This document shows positions 22,915-30,512 of a stretch of 33,004 nucleotides of DNA, one piece after another. The position numbers and the translations under genes were made by a program. Every line of letters starts with the position of its first letter. Position 1 is the stretch's first letter. The notes beneath the pieces were generated by a model. The model did no database searches. It was not told the DNA's origin and saw nothing but the letters and a program-made list of their open reading frames with translations. The DNA is from Streptomyces sp. NK15101 (GTDB lineage Bacteria; Actinomycetota; Actinomycetes; Streptomycetales; Streptomycetaceae). Location: positions 1 through 33,004 of the forward strand of contig NZ_JAINVG010000086.1 in NCBI RefSeq assembly GCF_020400725.1, read 5' to 3'.

Positions 22915-23988
22915 TCAGCGGCGAGGGGCGTCGTGCTCGACGTACCGGCGGATCTTCCGCAGCGTCTCGGGGTGCGGTTCCCGCACGCCGTAGGTGCGGT
23001 CGGCGGTCACCGGTGCCACGGCGATCCGGCCGTCGCGGAGCAGGGCGGTGGAGTCGGCGTCCCGCACGGTCTCGGTGCACGGATCGCCCGGCGCCTCCTC
23101 GCAGAGGCCGAGGCCGATCCGGAAGGAGTTCCCGCCGGTCCGCTCGTAGGCGTGCCAGACGACCTGCCCGTGGCCGACGCGTGTCCAGCGCGGAGGGCCG
23201 GCGGGCGTCCCCGTGCTGACGTCGGGGTGGTCGACCTTGAGGGCGAAGTCGGCGGTGAGCAGGCCGCGTTGTCTGAGGCCGGCCACGAAGCGGGCGCCGA
23301 ACTCGGCGTTGGCGCGGTAGTTGACGCGCGGGAAGGACGTGTTCGTCGCGTCGCCGGACGAGGAGAACGCGATCGCGGGGACGTTCTGGTCTATGGCGGC
23401 GACGGCGGCGCCCACCGTCCCCGAGTCGTTGACCTGGGCGGACACGTTGGGGCCGGAGTTGATGCCGGTGAGGACGAGGTCGGGGGCCCCGGTCCAGCCC
23501 GCCTCGGCCTCGAGACCGGCACGGAGGGCGAGCTTGACGGTGTCGGCCGGAGTGGCGGACGGGGAGTCGTCGGCGCAGCGGCCGTCGGCGAGGCAGACGC
23601 CGTAGACGGCTCCCCGGGAGGGCGCCCGGGCGCAGTCGCCCTCGTAGCCGGCGGGCAGCTCGGTGCGGCGCTGCACGGTGAGGACGCCGCCGTTGGTGAC
23701 GGCGGTGCCCTTGCCGGACTGGACCTGCCAGGGCGCCATGACGACGACGTCGGCCCCGGCGGCGCACATCGCGCGGCGGAGCTCGTACAGGCCGAGCCCG
23801 TCGGAGTTGCTCGTCCTCGCCGCCCGCATCGAGTCGTCGTTGGAGATCAGGATCCGCATCCCGGCGAGCGGGAGGGCGTCGGCCTTCTCGGGCGTGGTGG
23901 CGTACGCGGCCGCTCCCGTCGCGGCCAGCAGTACGGCTCCCAGGGCGGCGAGTCCGATTCTTCGCGGGGTCGACGGCGTCGACGACAT
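22915..23988 (-). CDS. Exported SurE-like phosphatase (5'/3'-nucleotidase family)
   Basis: 357 residues. A hydrophobic stretch at about 11-33 is a signal peptide or anchor. The SurE fold follows: MRILISNDDS with metal-binding Asp51-Asp52 and Ser53, then a Ser-Gly-Lys-Gly-Thr loop, P-A-D-T-V-K-L-A-L, TGINSGPN, and NDSGTVGAAVAA. These are the metal and phosphate site motifs of SurE acid phosphatases and nucleotidases. Classical SurE is cytosolic and about 250 residues; this one is exported and about 100 residues longer. Cys pairs in the inserted segment (CARAPS..CLADGRC) may form disulfides. It likely scavenges phosphate from nucleotides or other monoesters outside the membrane. Confidence 0.85.
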   Translation of the reverse strand: MSSTPSTPRRIGLAALGAVLLAATGAAAYATTPEKADALPLAGMRILISNDDSMRAARTSNSDGLGLYELRRAMCAAGADVVVMAPWQVQSGKGTAVTNGGVLTVQRRTELPAGYEGDCARAPSRGAVYGVCLADGRCADDSPSATPADTVKLALRAGLEAEAGWTGAPDLVLTGINSGPNVSAQVNDSGTVGAAVAAIDQNVPAIAFSSSGDATNTSFPRVNYRANAEFGARFVAGLRQRGLLTADFALKVDHPDVSTGTPAGPPRWTRVGHGQVVWHAYERTGGNSFRIGLGLCEEAPGDPCTETVRDADSTALLRDGRIAVAPVTADRTYGVREPHPETLRKIRRYVEHDAPRR

Positions 23989-24085
23989 GGGCGTGGTCCC
24001 TTCGGTGGGGAGGTGCGCCGCGAGGACGTACGGCCTCGGTGCGGCGCCTTGAGGGGCGGGGCGGGGGGGACGGGTGCGGTGCGGC

Positions 24086-25477
24086 TCAGCTGCCGAAGCC
24101 GAGGCCGAAGCGGTCGAGGGTGCGCAGCCAGAGGTTGCGGCGTCCCTCGTTCCGGTCGGCGCGTGCCATGGACCATCGGGTGATGCCGATGCCGAGGGAG
24201 CGGACGGGCTCGGGCGGGAACGGCAGGGGCTTGTGGCGTACGAGTTCCAGGCGGGTGCGTTCGGTGTGCTCGCCCGCGAGCAGGTCGAGCATCACGTCGG
24301 CGGCGAAGCGGGTGGCGCCGACGCCGAGCCCGGTGAATCCGGCGGCGTAGGCGACCTTGCGTTGGTGACACGTGTCAAAGAAAACGCAGAAGCGGGTGCT
24401 GGTGTCAATGGCACCGCCCCAGGCGTGACTGAAGCGAACCGCTTCCAGCTGCGGAAACGTCGTGAAGAAATGTTCGGCGAGCGTCGCGTACGTCTCGGGC
24501 CGGCGGTCGTGCTCGGCGCGGACCGGGCCCCCGTGGTGGACGGCGTCGTAACCGCCCCACAGGATGCGGTCGTCGGCGGAGAGCCGGACGTAGTGGAACT
24601 GGTTGGCGCGGTCCGCGAAGCCCTGCCGGCGCTTCCAGCCGACGGAGGCGAGCTGCCCCTCGGTGAGCGGCTCGGTCATCAGCGCGTAGTCGTACACGGG
24701 GACGGTGTACGGACGGTGGCGCCGGATCAGGGAAGGGAAGGCGTTGGTGGCGAGCGCGACGCGGCGGGCGGTGATCCGGCCGTAGGGGGTGCCGACGGCG
24801 ATGACGGCGCCGTGTTCGTCGAGCGAGGCGGCGGGGGTGCGTTCGTGGACGCGGACGCCGAGGTCGAGGCAGGCTCGCTTGAGGCCCCAGGCGAGCCGGG
24901 CCGGGTTGACCATGGCGACGTCGTCCCGGTGGAAGACGCCGCCGAGGAAGGTCGGGGAGTCGATCTCGGCGCGGACCGCGTCTGCGTCGAGGAGGAGCGG
25001 CTTGCCGCCGTGGCGGGCGGCGGCGTCGGCCTCCTCGGCGAGGCCGTCGAGCTGGTGGCGCTCGGTGGCGACGACGAGGGAGCCGGTGCGCTCCCAGTCG
25101 CAGTCGATGCCGTACCGCTCGATGGCGTCCTCGATGCCCTGGAGGTTCTCCCGGCCGAGGCGTTCCAGCAGGCCGATCTCCTCGGGCCAGCGCCGGAGTC
25201 CGTTCGCCAGGCCGTGGGTGAGGCTGGACTCGCAGAATCCGCCGTTGCGGCCGGAGGCGGCGGCCCCGACCTCGTCCGCCTCGACGAGCACGACGTCGGT
25301 GGAGGGGTCGCGTTCCTTGGCGAGGAGGGCGGTCCACAGACCGGTGTAGCCGCCGCCGACCACGAGGAGGTCGCAGGTGGTGCCGCCGACGAGGGCGGGG
25401 GCGGGCCGCGGCCGGCGGGGATCGTCGAGCCAGAACGGGGTGGGGTCGACGTCCCGGAGCGAGCTGAGGTGGTCCAT
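24086..25477 (-). CDS. FAD-dependent oxidoreductase (DAO / amine-oxidase-like family)
   Basis: 463 residues from the ATG at 25477, which has GGAA upstream; a longer frame upstream lacks a ribosome site and similarity. The dinucleotide-binding motif is LLVVGGGYTGLW (Gly41-Gly46), ending in an acidic residue in VLVEADEVG. G-A-A-A-S-G-R-N-G-G-F is the next FAD signature. The C-terminal F-T-G-L-G-V-G segment closes the FAD site. Relatives oxidise secondary amines or amino acids (for example gamma-glutamylputrescine oxidase). The substrate here is unknown. It sits just downstream of the PaaX-type regulator on the same strand with a small inverted repeat between them, so it may belong to that regulon. 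Confidence 0.85.
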   Translation of the reverse strand: MDHLSSLRDVDPTPFWLDDPRRPRPAPALVGGTTCDLLVVGGGYTGLWTALLAKERDPSTDVVLVEADEVGAAASGRNGGFCESSLTHGLANGLRRWPEEIGLLERLGRENLQGIEDAIERYGIDCDWERTGSLVVATERHQLDGLAEEADAAARHGGKPLLLDADAVRAEIDSPTFLGGVFHRDDVAMVNPARLAWGLKRACLDLGVRVHERTPAASLDEHGAVIAVGTPYGRITARRVALATNAFPSLIRRHRPYTVPVYDYALMTEPLTEGQLASVGWKRRQGFADRANQFHYVRLSADDRILWGGYDAVHHGGPVRAEHDRRPETYATLAEHFFTTFPQLEAVRFSHAWGGAIDTSTRFCVFFDTCHQRKVAYAAGFTGLGVGATRFAADVMLDLLAGEHTERTRLELVRHKPLPFPPEPVRSLGIGITRWSMARADRNEGRRNLWLRTLDRFGLGFGS

Positions 25478-25559
25478 GGGATTCCTTCGGGGTCGCGGAG
25501 ACGCCCGGGCGCGGGGGGTCTCCGAAGTGCCGCCATGAGACTCCGCCGCGCACGACAAG

Positions 25560-25574
25560 GTCAATGATGTTGAC
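25560..25574. promoter_or_regulatory. Inverted repeat GTCAA-N5-TTGAC, possible operator
   Basis: GTCAA and TTGAC flank five bases in the 126-bp gap between the PaaX-type and FAD oxidoreductase genes. The overlapping TTGACC on the minus strand may be a -35 box for the oxidoreductase. A related TCAAT/ATTGA pair stands in front of the SDR operon. Confidence 0.4.
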
Positions 25575-25603
25575 GTAAGGCGCCCCGGCTGGGCGCCGGG
25601 TCG

Positions 25604-26461
25604 TCACGTCCCCGGCTCCCAGCGGTCCAGGATCTCGTCGGCGATCCGCCGTGCCCCCGGTTCGAAGCGGGCGGAGAGCTCGCGGAAGAGGGTCTCCGCG
25701 GCCTCGGCGGGCCAGTCGGCGGGCAGGTGCTCGGCGGGCAGGTGCGGGTCGCGGCGGACCAGGTCGAGCCAGTCGGTGTGGAGCAGGAGCAGCCGGCCCA
25801 GGTCGTCGCGGGCCTCGCCGGGGGCGGCGCCGTCGCCCCAGCGGGCCAGGAAGACGCGGTAGCCGTCGGCGATGGCGTCGACGTCGAAGGCGGTACGGAG
25901 CAGGGGCCCGGCCTCGGTGGGCGCGACGGCCTCGCCGTGGAAGGCCCTGATACGGTCCCCGAGCCCGAGTTCGGCCGCGAGGGGGGCGACGTCCACCCGG
26001 CCGGGGGCCACCCAGAGGCCGCTCTGCAGCGGGCCGAAGCCCGCCCAGACGAGCCGCGAGCGCAGGTCGTGGCGCTCCCTGCGCCAGGACTCGGGCAGCG
26101 AGAAGCCGACCAGGGTCCAGGTGCCGTCCCAGGCCCGGTTGACGGCGCCGGTGCGGTGGACGCGCTCCTGGCCGTCGGCGAGGACCTCCGCGGCGCGGGG
26201 CGTGAGCGAGAAGTACATGCGGCGGCCGCGGCGGTGCCGTTCGAGCAGTCCGCGGCCGACCATGCGGGTCAGCGTCGAGCGGACGGCGTCCTCGCCGACG
26301 TCCACCCGGGCGAAGGCGTCGATCACGCTCGCCGAGGACAGGGCGGTCCCGGTGCCGAGGACGTGGATGCCGAAGAAGGTCAGCATCAGGGACTGGGGGC
26401 GGGGCGAGGAACCGGGCTCGGCGGGGGCCGCGGTCTCGGCGGTCGGGGCGGGCTGCGTCAC
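25604..26461 (-). CDS. PaaX-family transcriptional regulator
   Basis: 285 residues from GTG at 26461. An N-terminal winged helix follows a Pro/Ala-rich leader: LMLTFFGIHVLG, then S-A-S-V-I-D-A-F-A-R-V-D-V-G-E-D-A-V-R-S-T-L-T-R-M-V with G-R-G-L-L-E-R-H-R-R-G-R-R as the wing. The central and C-terminal PaaX domains show the usual WAGFGPLQSGLWVAPG segment. PaaX represses phenylacetate catabolism by sensing an aryl-CoA ester. Here it is divergent from an SDR, amidohydrolase, acyl-CoA ligase and MaoC operon, so the effector is probably the aryl-CoA made by that ligase. It occupies the place held by MarR-type CouR in Rhodococcus. Confidence 0.9.
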   Translation of the reverse strand: MTQPAPTAETAAPAEPGSSPRPQSLMLTFFGIHVLGTGTALSSASVIDAFARVDVGEDAVRSTLTRMVGRGLLERHRRGRRMYFSLTPRAAEVLADGQERVHRTGAVNRAWDGTWTLVGFSLPESWRRERHDLRSRLVWAGFGPLQSGLWVAPGRVDVAPLAAELGLGDRIRAFHGEAVAPTEAGPLLRTAFDVDAIADGYRVFLARWGDGAAPGEARDDLGRLLLLHTDWLDLVRRDPHLPAEHLPADWPAEAAETLFRELSARFEPGARRIADEILDRWEPGT

Positions 26462-26495
26462 GGGGACAGCGTAGGGCGGGCGCCGGGAAGCCGCC

Positions 26496-26517
26496 TCAAT
26501 ATTCGGCAGTTCATTGA
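26496..26517. promoter_or_regulatory. Inverted repeat TCAAT-N12-ATTGA, possible PaaX-type operator
   Basis: The repeat lies in the divergent region between the regulator and the SDR operon and overlaps the -35 box of the predicted SDR promoter, a position suited to repression. Its half-sites resemble the repeat at 25560-25574. Confidence 0.4.
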
Positions 26518-26542
26518 CGGTCGACAGAAGAATGCCTAACTT
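26514..26542 (+). promoter_or_regulatory. Predicted promoter of the aryl-CoA operon
   Basis: TTGACG (26514-26519), 17 bases, TAACTT (26537-26542). It is close to the housekeeping consensus and about 75 bp upstream of the SDR start. Confidence 0.6.
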
Positions 26543-26616
26543 GTTCGCTCGACGGTGCGCGTCCTGTCGCGATTCCCCGCGCCCCGCACCGTGTTCACGG
26601 GAAAGGACCCCCGTTC

Positions 26617-27528
26617 ATGACTCATGTGGATCTCTCCGGCAAGGTCGCCGTCGTCACCGGCAGCGGCCGCGGACTCGGTCTCGCCTACGCCCGCTCGCTG
26701 GCCGCCGCCGGCGCCGCCGTGGTGGTCAACGACGTGGACGCCGACGCCGCCGTCGAGGCCGTGCGCCTGATCACCGCCGACGGCGGGCGGGCCGTCGCCG
26801 AGGTGGTGCCGGTCGGCTCGACCGAAGCCGCCGAGGCCCTCGTCGCCCGCGCCGTCGACAGCTACGGCCGGCTCGACGTCATGGTCACCAACGCCGGAAT
26901 CCTGCGGGACCGGGTGCTGTGGAAGATGACGGACGAGGACTTCGACGCCGTCGTCGAGGTGCACCTGCGCGGCACCTTCACCTGCGTCCGCGCCGCCGTC
27001 GAGCGGATGCGCGCCCAGGGCGGGGGCGGCCGGATCGTCGTCGCCGGCTCCCCCGCCGGACAGCGCGGCAACTTCGGACAGACCAACTACGCCGCAGCCA
27101 AGGCCGGGATCGCCGCCATGGTCCGCACCTGGGGCCTGGAGCTGGCGAAGGCCGGCATCACCGCGAACGCCGTCATCCCGGTCGCCGCGACCGCGATGAC
27201 GAAGACGATCCCCGCCTTCGCCCCGCACGTCGAGGCCCTGGAGCGGGACGGCGTGGCCTTCCCCGACAGCCTGCGCAAGGGCGAGGGCTTCGGCACGCCC
27301 GAGGACGTCGCCGGTCTGGTGACCTTCCTCGCCTCGGACGCGGCCGCCGGGGTGACCGGCCAGTGCGTCGGCGTCGGCGGCGACAGGCTCTCCCTGTGGT
27401 CGCACCCGCGGGAGGTGTCGGTGGCGTACGCCGACGGGGGCTGGAGCGCCGAGGCCGTCGCCGCCGCCTGGCCGGTGACCGTCGGCCGCGTCCCGGAGAC
27501 CTTCGGCATCCCGGCGCCGCAGCTGTGA
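26617..27528 (+). CDS. SDR dehydrogenase, probable beta-hydroxyacyl-CoA dehydrogenase (CouN-like)
   Basis: 303 residues. The NAD(P) motif is V-T-G-S-G-R-G-L-G-L near residue 14, then TNAGIL at 91-96. The catalytic Ser145, Tyr158 and Lys162 stand in GSPAGQRGNFGQTNYAAAKAG-type spacing. The sequence around GQRGNFGQTNY is typical of the multifunctional-enzyme-2 type 3-hydroxyacyl-CoA dehydrogenases. GAAAGGA stands before the ATG. It is the first gene of a four-gene operon. In the proposed pathway it oxidises a beta-hydroxyaryl-propanoyl-CoA to the beta-keto thioester. The stop codon overlaps the next start (GTGA). Confidence 0.87.
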   Translation: MTHVDLSGKVAVVTGSGRGLGLAYARSLAAAGAAVVVNDVDADAAVEAVRLITADGGRAVAEVVPVGSTEAAEALVARAVDSYGRLDVMVTNAGILRDRVLWKMTDEDFDAVVEVHLRGTFTCVRAAVERMRAQGGGGRIVVAGSPAGQRGNFGQTNYAAAKAGIAAMVRTWGLELAKAGITANAVIPVAATAMTKTIPAFAPHVEALERDGVAFPDSLRKGEGFGTPEDVAGLVTFLASDAAAGVTGQCVGVGGDRLSLWSHPREVSVAYADGGWSAEAVAAAWPVTVGRVPETFGIPAPQL

Positions 27529-28421
27529 GCGGCCACGGCCCGACGTCCCCGCTGGACGTCGACGCGCTCGTCGCCATCGACGTGCACACCCACGCCGAGG
27601 TGTCCGAGAAGGGCGGGGCGTCGCTCTCCGCCGAGCTCGACGCCGCCGCGGGCGCGTACTTCAAGGCGGAGCACCGCCACCCCACGCTGCCCGAGATCGC
27701 CGCGTACTACCGCGAGCGGCGGATGGCCTGCGTGGTGTTCACGGTGGACGCGGAGTCGGCGACCGGCACCCCGCCGGTGCCGAACGAGGAGATCGCCGAG
27801 GCCGCGCTGCGGAACCCGGACGTGATCATCCCGTTCGCCGGTGTCGACCCGTACAAGGGGAAGGCGGCGGTCCGTCAGATCCGGTGGCTGACCCAGGAGT
27901 TCGGGGTCAAGGGCTTCAAGTTCCACCCGAACATCCAGGCCTTCCACCCCCACGACCGGATGGCGTACCCGCTGTACGAGGCGATCGAGGAGGCCGGTGC
28001 GGTCGCGGTCTTCCACACCGGGCAGACGGGCATCGGCGCGGGCGCGCCCGGCGGCGGGGGCATCCGGCTGAAGTACTCCAACCCGATGGACGTGGACGAC
28101 GTCGCCGCGGACTTCCCGGGCATGAGGATCGTCCTCGCCCACCCGTCCTTCCCCTGGCAGGACGAGGCGCTCGCGGTGGCCACCCACAAGCCGCAGGTGT
28201 ACATCGACCTGTCGGGCTGGTCGCCGAAGTACTTCCCGCCGCAACTGGTCCGGTACGCCAACAGCCTCCTGCAGGACAAGGTGCTGTTCGGCTCCGACTT
28301 CCCGCTGCTCGCGCCGGACCGCTGGCTGGCCGACTTCGCCGGGCTCCCGATCAAGGACGAGGTCCGTCCGAAGATCCTCAAGGAGAACGCGGCCCGCCTG
28401 CTCGGTCTCACCGGAAACTGA
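27525..28421 (+). CDS. Amidohydrolase-2 family hydrolase, probable retro-Claisen enzyme (CouO-like)
   Basis: 298 residues from GTG at 27525, which overlaps the SDR stop as GTGA; the open frame upstream is spurious. Metal-site motifs of the family are present: I-D-V-H-T-H (His21, His23), G-F-K-F-H-P (His134), V-F-H-T-G, L-A-H-P-S-F-P-W, and G-S-D-F-P-L-L with Asp258. Family members hydrolyse or decarboxylate aromatic and amide substrates. The neighbours suggest the role of CouO in Rhodococcus: cleavage of a beta-ketoaryl-propanoyl-CoA to the free benzoate, without a thiolase. No thiolase is encoded in the operon, which supports this. Confidence 0.82.
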   Translation: MSGHGPTSPLDVDALVAIDVHTHAEVSEKGGASLSAELDAAAGAYFKAEHRHPTLPEIAAYYRERRMACVVFTVDAESATGTPPVPNEEIAEAALRNPDVIIPFAGVDPYKGKAAVRQIRWLTQEFGVKGFKFHPNIQAFHPHDRMAYPLYEAIEEAGAVAVFHTGQTGIGAGAPGGGGIRLKYSNPMDVDDVAADFPGMRIVLAHPSFPWQDEALAVATHKPQVYIDLSGWSPKYFPPQLVRYANSLLQDKVLFGSDFPLLAPDRWLADFAGLPIKDEVRPKILKENAARLLGLTGN

Positions 28422-28431
28422 GGGGTACCCC

Positions 28432-29946
28432 ATGCGCAACCAGGGCATCGGCTCCTGGCCCGCCCGCCGCGACCGCAAGTCGCCCCGGCGCACCGCCCTG
28501 CTGTACGAGGGCCGCGCGATCGACTACGCCGAACTCCACGAGCGCTGCACCCGGCTGGCCCACGTCCTGCGGGGCGCCGGGGTCGAGCGCGGCGACCGGG
28601 TGGCGTTCCTCGGCCCCAACCATCCGGCCTACCTGGAGACGCTCTTCGCGGCCGGTCTCCTCGGCGCGGTCTTCGTACCGCTCAACACCCGGCTCGCCGT
28701 GCCGGAGCTGCTCCATCAGCTGACCGACTCGGGCAGCACCGTCCTGGTGCACGCCGGGCAGCCGGCCGATCGGGTGACCGAGCTGGCGGCGGGGGCCGGC
28801 CTCGCCGCCGTCCTCGCCGTGGACGGCGGTCCCGGCGCCCCGTACGAGGAGCTGCTCGCGGCCGCGTCCACGGAGCCGGTCGACGAGGAGGTGGGGCACG
28901 AGGACGTCTGCCTCATCATGTACACCTCGGGCACGACCGGACGTTCCAAGGGCGCCGTCCTCACCCACGGCAACATCGTCTGGAACAGCCTCAACGTCCT
29001 CGTGGACACCGACCTCGCCGGCGACGAGGTGGCCCTGGTCGCCGCGCCGCTGTTCCACACCGGGGCGCTCAACATGAGCTGCCTGCCGGTCCTGCTGAAG
29101 GGCGGCACGGTCCTCCTGGAGGCCTCCTTCGACGCCGGCCGCGCCCTGCGGCTGATCGAACGGCACCGGGTGACCTGCATGTTCGGCGTGCCGACGATGT
29201 ACGACGCGATGGCGGCGGCTCCGGGCTGGGCGGGCGCGGACCTGACCGGTCTGCGCAACCTGCTCTGCGGCGGCGCCCCCGTGCCCGGCCGCACCACGCG
29301 CGCCTATCTCGACCGGGGCCTCGCCTTCGTCCAGGGGTACGGCATGACGGAGACCGCGCCCGGTGCCCTGATCCTGGACCGGACCGATTCGGTGAGCCGG
29401 GCCGGTTCGGCGGGCGTCCCGCACTTCTTCACCGACGTACGGGTGCTGCTGCCCTCCGGCGAGGAGGCGGCGCCCGGCGAGAAGGGCGAGGTCGTCGTCG
29501 CGGGGCCGAACGTCACCCCGGGCTACTGGAACCTCCCGGAGGCGACCGCCGCGGCCTTCCGCGACGGAGGGCGCTTCCGGTCGGGCGACGTGGCCACCGT
29601 GGACGAGGACGGCTACGTCCGGCTCGTCGACCGCCTCAAGGACATGATCATCTCGGGCGGGGAGAACGTCTACCCGGCCGAGGTGGAGGACGCCCTGCTC
29701 GGACACCCGGACGTCGCCGAGGCGGCCGTCATCGGCGTGCCCGACGCCCGCTGGGGCGAGGTGGGGCGGGCCGTCGTCGTCCCCCGCGCGGGGGCGACCG
29801 TCACCGAAGGGGAGCTGATCGCCCACCTGGAGGGCCGGCTCGCCCGCTACAAGATCCCCAAGAGCGTCGTCCTCGCTCCCGACCTCCCCCGCAACGCCAC
29901 CGGAAAGCTGCTCAAGGCGCCCATCAAGGCGCGCTACGGCGGCTGA
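28432..29946 (+). CDS. Acyl-CoA ligase, probable p-hydroxycinnamoyl-CoA synthetase (CouL-like)
   Basis: 504 residues, ANL superfamily. The phosphate-binding loop YTSGTTGRSKGAVLTHGN starts near residue 163. Then come QGYGMTETAPG, the hinge F-R-S-G-D-V-A and D-R-L-K-D-M-I-I-S-G-G-E-N-V-Y-P, and the catalytic Lys in LPRNATGKLLK near the C-terminus. It adenylates a carboxylic acid and transfers it to CoA. AGGGG precedes the ATG, ten bases after the amidohydrolase stop. With pobA and pcaL adjacent, an aromatic acid such as p-coumarate is the most likely substrate; a medium-chain fatty acid is the alternative. Confidence 0.88.
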   Translation: MRNQGIGSWPARRDRKSPRRTALLYEGRAIDYAELHERCTRLAHVLRGAGVERGDRVAFLGPNHPAYLETLFAAGLLGAVFVPLNTRLAVPELLHQLTDSGSTVLVHAGQPADRVTELAAGAGLAAVLAVDGGPGAPYEELLAAASTEPVDEEVGHEDVCLIMYTSGTTGRSKGAVLTHGNIVWNSLNVLVDTDLAGDEVALVAAPLFHTGALNMSCLPVLLKGGTVLLEASFDAGRALRLIERHRVTCMFGVPTMYDAMAAAPGWAGADLTGLRNLLCGGAPVPGRTTRAYLDRGLAFVQGYGMTETAPGALILDRTDSVSRAGSAGVPHFFTDVRVLLPSGEEAAPGEKGEVVVAGPNVTPGYWNLPEATAAAFRDGGRFRSGDVATVDEDGYVRLVDRLKDMIISGGENVYPAEVEDALLGHPDVAEAAVIGVPDARWGEVGRAVVVPRAGATVTEGELIAHLEGRLARYKIPKSVVLAPDLPRNATGKLLKAPIKARYGG

Positions 29947-29990
29947 ACCGTTCCTCCCCGTTCAGACTTCCGATTCAGAGGAGTGCCACC

Positions 29991-30446
29991 ATGGCTCTCA
30001 CCGTTCACGGCATCGACGAGATCAAGGCACAGGCCGGGGCCGACCTCGGCCACAGCTCCTGGGTCGAGATCGCCCAGCCCCGGGTCGACACCTTCGCCGA
30101 CGCCACCGACGACCACCAGTGGATCCACGTCGACGCCGGGCGCGCCGCCGCGGGCCCCTTCGGCGGCACCATCGCCCACGGCTATCTGACCCTCTCGCTG
30201 CTCATCCCGATGTGGAGCGAGCTGCTTCGGGTCGAGGGCGTGTCGATGGCCGTCAACTACGGCCTGAACAAGGTGCGCTTCCCCTCCCCCGTGCGCGTCG
30301 GCTCGAAGATCCGCGCGCACGGCCGCGTGGTGTCCGTGGAGGACGTCAAGGGCGGGGTCGAGGTCGTCGTGGACCTGACCGTGGAGATCGACGGCGTCGC
30401 CAAGCCGGCGTGCGTCGCCCAGGCGGTGTACCGCTTCTTCGCCTGA
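29991..30446 (+). CDS. MaoC-like enoyl-CoA hydratase (CouM-like)
   Basis: 151 residues, a single hot-dog domain. The hydratase signature reads D-D-H-Q-W-I-H-V-D with catalytic Asp41 and His46 at the standard spacing, followed by AAAGPFGGTIAHGYLTLSLL. In place of the common N-P after the Asp it has Q-W, as in other NodN/MaoC-like actinobacterial hydratases. It would add water across the double bond of a cinnamoyl-CoA to give the substrate of the SDR. AGGAG precedes the ATG. It is the last gene of the operon and is followed by a strong hairpin. Confidence 0.85.
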   Translation: MALTVHGIDEIKAQAGADLGHSSWVEIAQPRVDTFADATDDHQWIHVDAGRAAAGPFGGTIAHGYLTLSLLIPMWSELLRVEGVSMAVNYGLNKVRFPSPVRVGSKIRAHGRVVSVEDVKGGVEVVVDLTVEIDGVAKPACVAQAVYRFFA

Positions 30447-30459
30447 CCCGCGCGTACGT

Positions 30460-30496
30460 CGGAGGGGGCGGCTGCTTCGCGCAGCCGCCCCCTCCG
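30460..30496. terminator. Bidirectional hairpin terminator
   Basis: CGGAGGGGGCGGCTGC and its perfect complement form a 16-bp stem with loop TTCGC. It separates the MaoC-like gene from the convergent pobA. Confidence 0.9.
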
Positions 30497-30512
30497 GCGT
30501 TCCGGCGGAGCG

